DNA from: Paludibacter sp963678465
GTDB lineage: Bacteria > Bacteroidota > Bacteroidia > Bacteroidales > Paludibacteraceae
Assembly (NCBI GenBank): GCA_963678465.1
Contig: OY782858.1
Span: 1,674,001 to 1,738,000, forward strand
Length of the DNA stretch: 64,000 bases
Reading direction: 5' to 3'
Positions within the stretch are counted from its first letter, which is position 1. The number at the start of each line of letters is the position of its first letter. The position numbers and the translations under genes are program-made. Under the pieces are notes generated by a model that ran no database searches, was not told where the DNA came from, and worked only from the letters and a program-made list of their open reading frames with translations. Positions 9,876 to 18,480 of the stretch are shown one piece after another.

Positions 9876-10377
9876 ATTTAAATTTTTTATGCCATTGATT
9901 TGACAAATTTAATCAAAAGTTTGAAGTATGATCTCAGATGGAGAAATTTCTTCCGGGAAATATTGTTTCAAAAATAATACCGATAAATAAAGGAAAGAAA
10001 TATCGGTAATTATGTCAGACTGTAAAAATAAACGAGAATTTTTAATTAGATTTGCAGGCTTTTATTAAAAAAACATTAACGCTCATCTGTTTGTGTAGAC
10101 TTGTATGGAATTGTTTCAATAAAATCCAACTTCCATAAGGTACTTATAAAACAGCTATTGCACTTAAAAGTTTGCATCGGAGGACTAAAAATAATTTACC
10201 TTAAAGAGTGAATTCTGAAAAGAGCTTATTCCGTTCAAAAGCAAATTTTAAAATTAAATCTACTGACCCGACAAGTTCAACACACAATGCTGTTAAAGTC
10301 AGTAAACACTAAGAATTCAATATCATTTTCACTCATTTTCCACTTTAGAAAATGGGGTATAAACAAACAATAATTAT
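9876..10377. other. Divergent intergenic region between clpC and an MFS gene
   Basis: These 502 AT-rich bases must hold promoters for both divergent genes. Visible are the clpC -7 box TAAATTTG (9904-9911, minus strand) and a plus-strand TAGATTTG (10047-10054) without a good -33 partner. A short inverted repeat CCGATA...TATCGG lies at 9980-10004. No open frame or RNA gene is convincing. Confidence 0.5.
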
Positions 10378-11781
10378 ATGACTGAGAAAATTTCAACAAC
10401 GCTGCGTGAATCACCCGTAGCCCGCTGGACAGCTTTGATTTTGCTCGCCAGCACCATGTTTTTTGCCTATATGTTTATCGATGTACTGGCACCGTTGAGC
10501 ACTATGCTCGAACAAAGTCTGAAATGGACTCCCGATACTTTTGGATCGGTAGCCGGATCGGAATATTTTTTGAATGTATTTGCTTTCTTCCTGATTTTTG
10601 CGGGAATTATTCTCGACAAAATGGGCGTACGCTTTACTGCAGTGCTTTCGGCAGTGGTTATGGTAGTGGGAGCTTCCATTAAGTTATATGGTATCAGCGA
10701 TGGATTTAATGCTGGTGGCTTTGGCTACGAATTCCTGAGTTCGTTCTGGCCTTCGTTCCCAGCATCGGCCAAAATGGCGTCTATTGGTTTTGCTATTTTT
10801 GGTTGTGGCGTCGAAATGGCAGGCGTTACCGTATCGAAAGGAATTGTAAAATGGTTCAAGGGCAAAGAAATGGCGTTGGCTATGGGTATCGAAATGGCCA
10901 TTGCCCGTTTGGGTGTGTTTGCCGTATTCCGTTTATCGCCGGTATTGGCCGAGCAAGGTGGTATCAGCATGTCGGTAGGCATAGGTACATTGCTGTTGCT
11001 GATCGGATTATTGAGTTTTAGCGTATATTTCTTTATGGACCGTACACTCGAACGTCAGGATGCTTCGGCACGCGATGCAGCCGATCCTGAAGAAGAATTC
11101 AAAATCAGCGACCTGAAAGCAATTTTCACCTCCAAAACATTTATGATTGTGGCCGGACTGTGCGTACTGTTTTATTCAGCTATTTTCCCATTCCAGAAAT
11201 TTGCTACCGGAATGCTCGAAAGCCGTCTGAGCATGACGACTTCCGAAGCCAGCGGACTTTTCTCCTATTTCCCCATTGGTGCTATGGTACTTACACCGCT
11301 GTTGGGTTGGTTTATCGATAATAAAGGTAAAGCCGGAACCATGCTTATGCTCGGTTCTTTATTGGTTGTTATTTGTCACCTTATCTTTGCACTTACGCCA
11401 GCCGATAATTTTACCTTCGCAGTGGCTTTAACTGCAATTATTCTGTTGGGGATTTCATTTTCGCTTGTACCTGCTGCCTTATGGCCTTCAGTACCGAAAC
11501 TGGTCGACAACCGCGTATTGGGTTCAGCTTATTCAATTATTTTCTGGATACAAAATATCGGACTTATGCTAACACCTATGTTGATTGGCTGGGCCCTGAA
11601 AACAACGAATCCCGGTGTGGCCGATGGCATTGCTGCCGGCGAAGTGCTGAAATATAACTACACAGTGCCTATGCTTATTTTTGCAAGTCTGGGAGTAGTT
11701 GCGTTTTTCCTTGCATTGTGGCTCAAAGCCGAAGACAAGAAAAAAGGCTATGGTCTTGAAATGCCGAACGTAAAAAAATAG
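10378..11781 (+). CDS. MFS transporter, 12 transmembrane segments, substrate unknown
   Basis: This 467-residue integral membrane protein has the major facilitator layout: a first helix block up to about residue 240, a charged cytoplasmic loop (about 226-246), then a second block, and a short lysine-rich tail. A GIILDKMGVR segment after helix 2 fits the MFS motif A loop, and WFIDNKGK near 305-312 is its counterpart in the second half. It most resembles a Bacteroidota group of MFS proteins distantly like MFSD1, but I cannot name the substrate. The gene is alone on its strand, 502 nt from clpC and 47 nt before an unrelated AT-rich gene. GC content is like the housekeeping neighbours. Confidence 0.85.
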   Translation: MTEKISTTLRESPVARWTALILLASTMFFAYMFIDVLAPLSTMLEQSLKWTPDTFGSVAGSEYFLNVFAFFLIFAGIILDKMGVRFTAVLSAVVMVVGASIKLYGISDGFNAGGFGYEFLSSFWPSFPASAKMASIGFAIFGCGVEMAGVTVSKGIVKWFKGKEMALAMGIEMAIARLGVFAVFRLSPVLAEQGGISMSVGIGTLLLLIGLLSFSVYFFMDRTLERQDASARDAADPEEEFKISDLKAIFTSKTFMIVAGLCVLFYSAIFPFQKFATGMLESRLSMTTSEASGLFSYFPIGAMVLTPLLGWFIDNKGKAGTMLMLGSLLVVICHLIFALTPADNFTFAVALTAIILLGISFSLVPAALWPSVPKLVDNRVLGSAYSIIFWIQNIGLMLTPMLIGWALKTTNPGVADGIAAGEVLKYNYTVPMLIFASLGVVAFFLALWLKAEDKKKGYGLEMPNVKK

Positions 11782-11828
11782 TTAAATATTACGCTATTAT
11801 TAGTTCATTATGACCAATTTATAATCAA

Positions 11829-13112
11829 ATGAAACGAACCATATGCATTTTGATTTTTTTGGCAGTATATTGCTGTTTAAATTCAGATTTATTGGCGCAA
11901 GAATGGAGTTCAGGAAAATTAATTACGACTGAAAATGACACCTTATCCGGATTAATTGCACTTGGAGAATACGAAAAATTACATTCTCTTTGTTATTTCA
12001 AATCATCCTCAGATGTCAATAAAAAGATCATTGATATTAGCAATATAAAACAGATAGCTTTTGATAAAGGTCAGGTATTTGAAAAGAAAAAGATTTACAC
12101 AAACAAAAGAAACGAAACTTACCTTGTTGAAAAACTATTAACAGGAATAATCAATCTATACAATTTTACAACCATAGATTCAATAATTGGTGAAAAATCA
12201 GACTCTAAAGGGCTTAAGCTTGATAAAAGATATATCAACTCAGTAATTTATGTCGCCGAAATAACTTCTCAGGGAAACAGACTCGTAGAACTCATAAGTC
12301 CGAACGAAAGCATTCCAAATCGTATTCTAAAAAAAAGAAATACAAAAATATTAGAAGCTATTTTTGAACAACATCCTGAAATGATGAATCAAATCCCAAA
12401 AACAGCTTTCACTCGAAACAGTTTAATTCTTTTGTTTAAAAAATATCACGATCTTGTATGCAATGATTATGCTTGTATAACTTATATTCAAAAGAAGGAA
12501 ACACAAAAGATAGTGATTACACCTTATTTATGTTTTGAGCAGAATGAACTTCAGAATTTGGTTTATGAACTAGTAAATATCGAGAATGAGAAATGGACAA
12601 AGTATTATGAATATCAGCCGGCTATACAGATAGTCAGCAGCTTTAATTTTATTCCATTTTCTAAAAAAATGCAAGTGAATATGGGGATTAAGGTCGCTAA
12701 TGTTAAGTTCAACAAAGAACTATACATGAAAGAACTATTTAAAATGTATTTATACAAAAATAATTCAGTTCAAATAATGCCATCATTATCGTTATCAGGA
12801 ACTTTATTTAATTTAAAAATAAAACCTGTATTTGAATTTGGAACGTACTTTTCATTTCTTGTTGGACAAAATAATGCTGAATATAAGCAGATGGATAACA
12901 ATTACGTATTTGAGCAAAAATACAGCTTCAAAAGTCCACTTTGGGGTTTGTACGCAGGCGTGGGTAAAGACTTTCAAATCAATAAAAGTCATACAATTCC
13001 CGTCAGAATTCAATACAGCATAGCTCCATTTCATCTTCAACCTGAAATCGGACTGAAAACCTTTGCTCATTCATTTTTTAGTCTCAAAGTTGGCTATTCA
13101 TTCACTTTATAA
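11829..13112 (+). CDS. Unknown exported protein, possibly with a C-terminal beta-barrel-like part
   Basis: I do not recognise this 427-residue protein. It begins with a clear signal peptide (about 1-24, LIFLAVYCCLNSDLLAQ) typical of export in Bacteroidota. Residues 25-220 are charged and rich in lysine, with short hydrophobic strands. From about 255 on, the sequence alternates hydrophobic and polar residues in strand-length pieces and ends in SLKVGYSFTL, a terminal aromatic/Leu pattern seen in outer-membrane barrel proteins. Base composition is clearly more AT-rich than the genes on both sides, which suggests either recent acquisition or relaxed selection. It lies between an MFS gene and the phosphohexomutase gene with no functional link visible. 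Confidence 0.7.
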   Translation: MKRTICILIFLAVYCCLNSDLLAQEWSSGKLITTENDTLSGLIALGEYEKLHSLCYFKSSSDVNKKIIDISNIKQIAFDKGQVFEKKKIYTNKRNETYLVEKLLTGIINLYNFTTIDSIIGEKSDSKGLKLDKRYINSVIYVAEITSQGNRLVELISPNESIPNRILKKRNTKILEAIFEQHPEMMNQIPKTAFTRNSLILLFKKYHDLVCNDYACITYIQKKETQKIVITPYLCFEQNELQNLVYELVNIENEKWTKYYEYQPAIQIVSSFNFIPFSKKMQVNMGIKVANVKFNKELYMKELFKMYLYKNNSVQIMPSLSLSGTLFNLKIKPVFEFGTYFSFLVGQNNAEYKQMDNNYVFEQKYSFKSPLWGLYAGVGKDFQINKSHTIPVRIQYSIAPFHLQPEIGLKTFAHSFFSLKVGYSFTL

Positions 13113-13184
13113 ATCAATTTTCTTATTCGAAACAATTGTATTATTTTTATCGTTCAATACAGAAACCATTAAACAATTATTAAT

Positions 13185-14930
13185 ATGGAAAACAATGCCT
13201 TATTAAACGAAGTGATTGCAAAAGCAACTACATGGCTTAACGGCAATTACAATGAAGAAACTAAAGCCGAAGTTCGTCGTTTACTCGAATCGGAGGACAG
13301 AACCGAATTGATCGAATCGTTTTACCGCGACCTTGAATTCGGTACAGGTGGGTTACGCGGCATCATGGGTGCCGGTACCAACCGCATGAACATTTACACC
13401 GTAGGGGCAGCCACACAGGGATTAAGTAATTACCTGAAAGCGCAATTTCCCGATCTGCCTCAAATCAGCGTGGTGATAGGTCACGACTGCAGGAATAACA
13501 GCCGCCTTTTTGCCGAAATATCGGCAAATATATTTTCCGCCAATGGCATTAAGGTGTATCTTTTCGAAGACCTGCGCCCTACGCCAGAAGCATCGTTCGC
13601 TATCCGTCATTTAGGCTGTCAGAGTGGAATTATACTTACGGCTTCGCACAACCCGAAAGAATACAACGGTTACAAAGCTTACTGGAATGATGGTGCTCAA
13701 ATGATTGCACCACACGACGAAAACGTGATTACTGAGGTTACCAAAACAAAGGTGGACGACATCAAATTTAAAGGTAACCCTGAACTGATTGAAATTATCG
13801 GCGAAAAAATTGACAACGCATTTATCGAAGCTATTAAAACACTTTCGTTGTCGCCAGAGGCTATCAAACGCAACAGCAATCTGAAAATTGTGTACACTCC
13901 GATTCATGGTACCGGTGTGAAACTTATTCCACGTGCGCTGAAAGAATATGGCTTTACAAACATTATCAATGTGCCCGAACAGGATGTGGTCAGTGGAAAT
14001 TTTCCTACTGTTATTTCGCCAAATCCGGAAGAACCAGCGGCATTGGATATGGCTGTAAAAAAAGCAATTGCCACCGATGCTGATATTGTAATGGCTTCGG
14101 ATCCTGATGCTGACCGTTTGGGTATTGCTATTAAAAATGACAAAGGCGAATGGATACTTGTGAATGGAAATCAGACCGCTCTGCTGTTTGTATATTATCT
14201 GATTACACGCTGGAAAGAAACCGGCCGACTGAAAGGCAACGAATACATAGTAAAAACAATTGTAACCACCGAAATTATCAAGGATATTGCCAATAAAAAC
14301 GGTGTGGAAATGTTCGACTGTTTCACAGGATTCAAATGGATTGCAGCTGTCATTCGCGAAAACGAAGGCAAGAAAACATATATTGGCGGCGGCGAAGAAA
14401 GCTATGGTTTCCTTCCCGAAGATTTCTGTCGCGACAAAGACGCAGTGTCGTCGTGTACCTTGATGGCCGAAATTACAGCATGGGCCAAGGACAATGGCAA
14501 AACGCTTTTTGAATTATTGCAGGATATTTACATTGAATATGGCTACGGAAAAGAAAAAGGTATTTCGGTAGTACGCAAAGGTAAATCGGGCGCCGAAGAA
14601 ATTGCCAAAATGATGAGCGACTTCCGTAATATGCCACCGAAAGAAATTGCCGGATCGAAAGTTGTGTTTATTAAAGATTACAAAACGCTGCAAATGAAAA
14701 ATGTAAGCACTGGAGAAGTATCGGAATTGACGATGCCTGCCACTTCGGATGTATTGCAATATTTCACCGAAGATGGCACCAAAATTTCGGTTCGCCCTTC
14801 GGGAACAGAACCTAAAATTAAATTCTATATAGAAGTGCGTGGCAAAATGAAATCGCGTGCCGACTACAATGCTGCTGATGCTGCTGCCAACGTAAAAGTT
14901 GAAGCTGTGAGAGCTTCGTTAGGTGTATAA
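13185..14930 (+). CDS. Phosphoglucomutase/phosphomannomutase family enzyme
   Basis: This 581-residue alpha-D-phosphohexomutase interconverts hexose 1- and 6-phosphates. All four active-site loops are present: the phosphoserine loop TASHNPKEYNGYK (Ser154), the metal loop DPDADRLG (about 306), the sugar loop GGEESYGF (about 400), and the phosphate loop RPSGTEPK (about 536). Length and the N-terminal GTGGLRG motif match the larger phosphoglucomutase/phosphopentomutase-like subgroup common in Bacteroidota and Firmicutes. It would supply glucose-1-phosphate for the glycogen cluster elsewhere in this window, though the two are not linked in an operon. A bidirectional terminator follows. Confidence 0.93.
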   Translation: MENNALLNEVIAKATTWLNGNYNEETKAEVRRLLESEDRTELIESFYRDLEFGTGGLRGIMGAGTNRMNIYTVGAATQGLSNYLKAQFPDLPQISVVIGHDCRNNSRLFAEISANIFSANGIKVYLFEDLRPTPEASFAIRHLGCQSGIILTASHNPKEYNGYKAYWNDGAQMIAPHDENVITEVTKTKVDDIKFKGNPELIEIIGEKIDNAFIEAIKTLSLSPEAIKRNSNLKIVYTPIHGTGVKLIPRALKEYGFTNIINVPEQDVVSGNFPTVISPNPEEPAALDMAVKKAIATDADIVMASDPDADRLGIAIKNDKGEWILVNGNQTALLFVYYLITRWKETGRLKGNEYIVKTIVTTEIIKDIANKNGVEMFDCFTGFKWIAAVIRENEGKKTYIGGGEESYGFLPEDFCRDKDAVSSCTLMAEITAWAKDNGKTLFELLQDIYIEYGYGKEKGISVVRKGKSGAEEIAKMMSDFRNMPPKEIAGSKVVFIKDYKTLQMKNVSTGEVSELTMPATSDVLQYFTEDGTKISVRPSGTEPKIKFYIEVRGKMKSRADYNAADAAANVKVEAVRASLGV

Positions 14931-14947
14931 TTTAACCATAAAATCAG

Positions 14948-14985
14948 AAAAAACGCAGTTGAATTCAATTTCAACTGCGTTTTTC
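14948..14985. terminator. Bidirectional terminator between pgm-type gene and ABC operon
   Basis: CGCAGTTGA (14954-14962) pairs with TCAACTGCG (14971-14979). The stem is flanked by A residues on the left and T residues on the right, so it can stop transcription from both converging genes. Confidence 0.85.
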
Positions 14986-15963
14986 TTATTTCACTACCTG
15001 CTCCAATTCATTCAAAAGATTTTTAATTGTCGTAAACCTTTTGTTGTTCACAAACCATGCATCATTCTCAATACGGATCACAACTTCAGCGTTTTCAACC
15101 ACCCTGTACCCTGCCCTTGCCAGTGCCCTGAAAGTCCAGTATATACGGGTTTTGTCTCCTTCCACCCACACTTCTTTCGTCAGCGGATAATTCATCGAAA
15201 AATTACCATTGGATGGATTGAAATAATAAGCATCGCACTCAAAAGCCCGATTGAAACTTCCATTGAAAACCAAATCCTCGGGCACGCCACATTCCACTCC
15301 CATAGTCTCAGTAATTAACCATATACTATCCGCTGCCTGTAATGCCAAGTCCAATTCGTGGGTCGACAACAAAACAGCTTTTCCCGTTTCGTGTGCCAGT
15401 TTATGCAACAATAACATGATTTCGACCCGATTGGGCAAGTCGAGATGAGCCGTCGGTTCATCAAGCATTATAATGGGCGTATCCTGCGCCAACGATTTAG
15501 CGATCATTACGCGCTGCCGCTCGCCATCGGATAATTCGGAAAAATAATCATGTTTTTTATGCGTCAAATGTACCATATCGATGGCCTGACTCACCAGTTT
15601 CTCATCCTCAACCGACGAGTTTCCCCACCAGCTACGGTAGGGATGCCTGCCAAACGACACCATATCAAGCACCGTTGCATTATCAATGTCGACCCGATCG
15701 GTAAGCACAAGCGCAATCTGCATGGCCTTTTCGTGCTGACTCAGCTGCTCTATTTCCCTGCCATTTATTTTTATACCGCCGCTCAATGGCTTTTGGAGGG
15801 CAGCAAGCGTTCGGAGCAAAGTCGACTTTCCGGTGCCGTTAGGACCAATCAAACACACCAACTCTCCGGCCTGTAATTGAAGATTCAAATCAGACTGCAC
15901 AATTGTTTTTTTTCCTTTTCGGGAATAACCAATCGAAAGTTTATGTGTCGATAACACTGACAT
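14986..15963 (-). CDS. ABC transporter ATP-binding protein of an iron-chelate/cobalamin-type importer
   Basis: This 325-residue ATPase powers the permease encoded just upstream. Walker A is GPNGTGKST (about 38-46), the signature is LSDGERQR (about 141), and Walker B runs into MLDEPTAHLD (about 165), a FecE/BtuD pattern. It is longer than the usual 250-270 residues because of a C-terminal extension of about 80 residues without a recognised domain, a form seen in Bacteroidota homologues. I chose the ATG at 15961-15963, which begins MSVLSTHKL at the first beta strand; an upstream ATG at 16011 would add 16 residues and overlap the permease gene by 25 nt. With the chosen start the gap to the permease stop is 23 nt. 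Confidence 0.9.
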   Translation of the reverse strand: MSVLSTHKLSIGYSRKGKKTIVQSDLNLQLQAGELVCLIGPNGTGKSTLLRTLAALQKPLSGGIKINGREIEQLSQHEKAMQIALVLTDRVDIDNATVLDMVSFGRHPYRSWWGNSSVEDEKLVSQAIDMVHLTHKKHDYFSELSDGERQRVMIAKSLAQDTPIIMLDEPTAHLDLPNRVEIMLLLHKLAHETGKAVLLSTHELDLALQAADSIWLITETMGVECGVPEDLVFNGSFNRAFECDAYYFNPSNGNFSMNYPLTKEVWVEGDKTRIYWTFRALARAGYRVVENAEVVIRIENDAWFVNNKRFTTIKNLLNELEQVVK

Positions 15964-15986
15964 TGCTCTAATGAGTTCTAAAGTTT

Positions 15987-16982
15987 TTATTTCCTTTTTA
16001 AAATAATCCACAAAATAACAGGTGCGCCAAACAACGAACTAATGGTATTGATTGGTAGCGTATAAGTGGGCATTTGCGAAATTATATCGCAAACCAGCAA
16101 CAACGATGCACCACAAAGCAAACTTGCCGGAAGAAGAATTCCATGCTTCGACGTGCGGAAAACTCCTCGGGCAATGTGCGGAATGGCAACGCCCACAAAA
16201 GCCACTGGCCCCACAAATGCAGTAATACCTCCGGCCAGTAAACCAGTGGCCACAACGATCAGCAAACGCGTTTGAACGATGGAAATACCTAAACCACGGG
16301 CATAATTTTCGCCAAGCAATAAACCATCGAGTCGTTTATGGAGAAAAAATGCCATGGCAATTCCGATGAAGGCAATTGGCAACAACACCTGCATATACTG
16401 CCACGTCACGGCGCTTAAACTTCCAAACGTCCACATCACAAAAAGCTTTATCGCATCAGGATTGCTGAAATTTTGCAACACGCTGACAATAGAACCGGCT
16501 ATGGTGCCAAACATAATGCCCACGATAAGCAGCGAAACCGCATTTTGAACTTTGAACGAAACACCTACTACCAGCAGAAGCACCAATGCAGCGCCCATCA
16601 CGGCAGCTAATATCATTGCCCAACCACTGCCAGCCACTGCCATTGGCAAAGCCGCCGAAGCCATAGTGATTAAAGCCACGCCCAGACTTGCGCCCGAACT
16701 TACACCAAGGATATAAGGATCGGCCAACGGATTCCGAAAAAGCGTTTGCATCATCAATCCCGCTACCGACAAAGAAGCGCCTGCCAGTATTGCCGTAATG
16801 GCTTTGGGCAACCGAAAATTAAGTAGAATCTCCGAATTCATCACATCGGTGTTGTTCCCTGTAAAAACAGCAAAGATTTCGCTCATAGGAATGCGAATGC
16901 TGCCCCAGGCCAAATCGGCAAGGAAAAGCGCTACAGTAAGTACCGACAGCGTAAAAAACAATATGGTATTGCGTGCGTGCAT
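15987..16982 (-). CDS. FecCD/BtuC-family ABC importer permease
   Basis: This 331-residue polytopic membrane protein is the translocation subunit of a type II ABC importer for iron chelates, heme or cobalamin. Family landmarks are the GASLSVAGLMMQTLFRNPLADP stretch (its hallmark LxGxxxQxxxxNPLAxP pattern), LGVSSGASLG, and GPVAFVGVAIPHIAR near residue 270. Around ten hydrophobic helices are visible. It sits between the binding protein gene (144 nt upstream) and the ATPase gene (23 nt downstream) on the minus strand. The sequence alone does not separate cobalamin from siderophore specificity. Confidence 0.9.
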   Translation of the reverse strand: MHARNTILFFTLSVLTVALFLADLAWGSIRIPMSEIFAVFTGNNTDVMNSEILLNFRLPKAITAILAGASLSVAGLMMQTLFRNPLADPYILGVSSGASLGVALITMASAALPMAVAGSGWAMILAAVMGAALVLLLVVGVSFKVQNAVSLLIVGIMFGTIAGSIVSVLQNFSNPDAIKLFVMWTFGSLSAVTWQYMQVLLPIAFIGIAMAFFLHKRLDGLLLGENYARGLGISIVQTRLLIVVATGLLAGGITAFVGPVAFVGVAIPHIARGVFRTSKHGILLPASLLCGASLLLVCDIISQMPTYTLPINTISSLFGAPVILWIILKRK

Positions 16983-17037
16983 TCGTATTTATCTAAAAAT
17001 CTTATCTTTTCTGATTTGTTTCATTCATTATCATCAG

Positions 17038-17094
17038 CCGAACCTTCGGACGACTCCGCTGAGTGCTCAGAATTACTTTCCGAACCTTCGGACG
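17038..17094. repeat. Two 15-bp direct repeats inside the ABC operon
   Basis: CCGAACCTTCGGACG occurs at 17038-17052 and again at 17080-17094, exactly 42 bp apart. Each copy contains the small palindrome CCGAACCTTCGG. They lie between the binding-protein stop and the permease start, so they are transcribed and may form small hairpins. Confidence 0.7.
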
Positions 17095-17126
17095 TCATTT
17101 TAGAAGCATATGGAGTACAATTAAGA

Positions 17127-18254
17127 CTATTTCAACTGTTCGGCATATACTAATTCATAACCCGGTAATAATTCGGGATGCAAAATTGCAATTACATCAG
17201 CAAGCAACAAGTCGGGACGTGCCACTGCGCTTTCCCAAAAATCGTTGGCCGTGGATGGCAACAGACGTTTGTTGAAGTTATACACCTGTTTCAGCGCCAC
17301 GGGTCTGAACAGCGCATGTTTTGTATCAGCCTGAATAAGTTCATTCAACGAGTTGAAATTGCAGTTGAGCCAAACGTCGGCCTGCGAAAAGTTTTTCAGA
17401 ACCGTTTCGATGTTCAACGGCAAGCTTCCGGCTGTGGTATCGTTGTCATAAAAATACTTTGAGCCTGCATCGGCAAACAGTCTTCCCATAAAGTTTCGCC
17501 CCGAAGGCATATACCAGGTGCCCCTGAAATTCGATCCCGACATAACGTGCGGTTGTTTGCTTACTCCCGCCGCCCTGACTTTAATGGCATTATAACGCTT
17601 GTCCACATCAGCAAACACACTGTCGGCCATTTGTTCCTTATCGTAAAATGCAGCAACAAATTTGATCCATTCGGCCCGTGCCAACAGCGACGTTTCCATC
17701 CACTCGTTATTGAAAATCACAGATATTTGGGCTTGCGACACGCGCTGTGCATAAGGATCGTTCTGATTGTAACCACTCATCATCACAGCATTGGGCTTGA
17801 GTTGCAGCGTTTTCTCCACGTTGATATTAAATGCATCGCCCAAGTCACTTATTCTTCCTTCAGCTATTCTTTTGTTAATTTCCTCATTATAAATAATTTT
17901 CGGAGAACAAACCGCATTGATGGTTTCAAGCTCCCCCAGAAGGCTCAAGAACTCGAAATGGGTCACCGAAGTTGCAGCCAGGGTTTTGAGCGGAATCAAC
18001 ACTTTGGTGCCATCAGTTGGTGTTGGGGTGGCTGCATCATTCACCAAATAATATCGGGCGTAAATGCTTCCCTTTTGCCAAGGACTGTACACAATTACTT
18101 CTTTGTAATTTTCGAAATAGCGCACAGCAAATCCTTCGGCATATTTCAGCTCAAGCGAATCTGCCAAAGATGTTGTTTGCGTATTCGCAGGTTTATTTCC
18201 ACACGCAGCAAAAAAGCTGATGATGAGCAAAAAGAGAACGGATTTTTTAATCAT
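17127..18254 (-). CDS. ABC importer substrate-binding lipoprotein (BtuF/FepB-like)
   Basis: This 375-residue protein is the surface lipoprotein that delivers ligand to the permease. The N-terminus has a lipobox, SFFAACGN, with the lipidated cysteine at residue 18. The rest fits the periplasmic binding protein 2 (TroA/BtuF-like) fold of helix-backbone proteins: an AATSVTHFEFLSLLGELE segment near residue 90, then a GDAFNINVEKTLQLKPNAVM segment typical of the metal-chelate family. It heads a three-gene minus-strand operon with permease and ATPase. I found no cobalamin riboswitch upstream. Ligand may be an iron chelate or cobalamin. Confidence 0.88.
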   Translation of the reverse strand: MIKKSVLFLLIISFFAACGNKPANTQTTSLADSLELKYAEGFAVRYFENYKEVIVYSPWQKGSIYARYYLVNDAATPTPTDGTKVLIPLKTLAATSVTHFEFLSLLGELETINAVCSPKIIYNEEINKRIAEGRISDLGDAFNINVEKTLQLKPNAVMMSGYNQNDPYAQRVSQAQISVIFNNEWMETSLLARAEWIKFVAAFYDKEQMADSVFADVDKRYNAIKVRAAGVSKQPHVMSGSNFRGTWYMPSGRNFMGRLFADAGSKYFYDNDTTAGSLPLNIETVLKNFSQADVWLNCNFNSLNELIQADTKHALFRPVALKQVYNFNKRLLPSTANDFWESAVARPDLLLADVIAILHPELLPGYELVYAEQLK

Positions 18255-18293
18255 ATTTTTTAAAAAAGAATACAGCAGCTATGGAGTAAAAAC

Positions 18294-18330
18294 ACAAAGA
18301 ATCGCAGAGCTTTATTCCGCGATTCTTTGT
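18294..18330 (-). terminator. Terminator hairpin between sugar MFS gene and ABC operon
   Basis: ACAAAGAATCGC (18294-18305) pairs perfectly with GCGATTCTTTGT (18319-18330). On the minus strand it follows the MFS stop codon by about 150 nt and is trailed by a T-rich tail, which separates that transcript from the ABC operon. Confidence 0.75.
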
Positions 18331-18480
18331 TTTTCTTATCGATAACCTGCGGTTCAACACCGCAAAGATAACAGTAAAAAGTAAGATAGTCAATTTATTT
18401 CTGAACTTTTACAATTGCTTTTTCTCACTCCAACTTATAAAATGTTATATCAGTATTTTAAATTTTTAAAAGACATCAGT

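Noticed and set aside
17547..18263. Open frame antisense to the substrate-binding lipoprotein gene
   Set aside because: The lipobox and binding-protein motifs support the minus-strand gene; the opposite frame shows no domain and no promoter.
18255..18480. Cobalamin riboswitch upstream of the importer operon
   Set aside because: No B12-box-like segment or conserved core is visible; the only structure is a simple terminator hairpin of the upstream gene.
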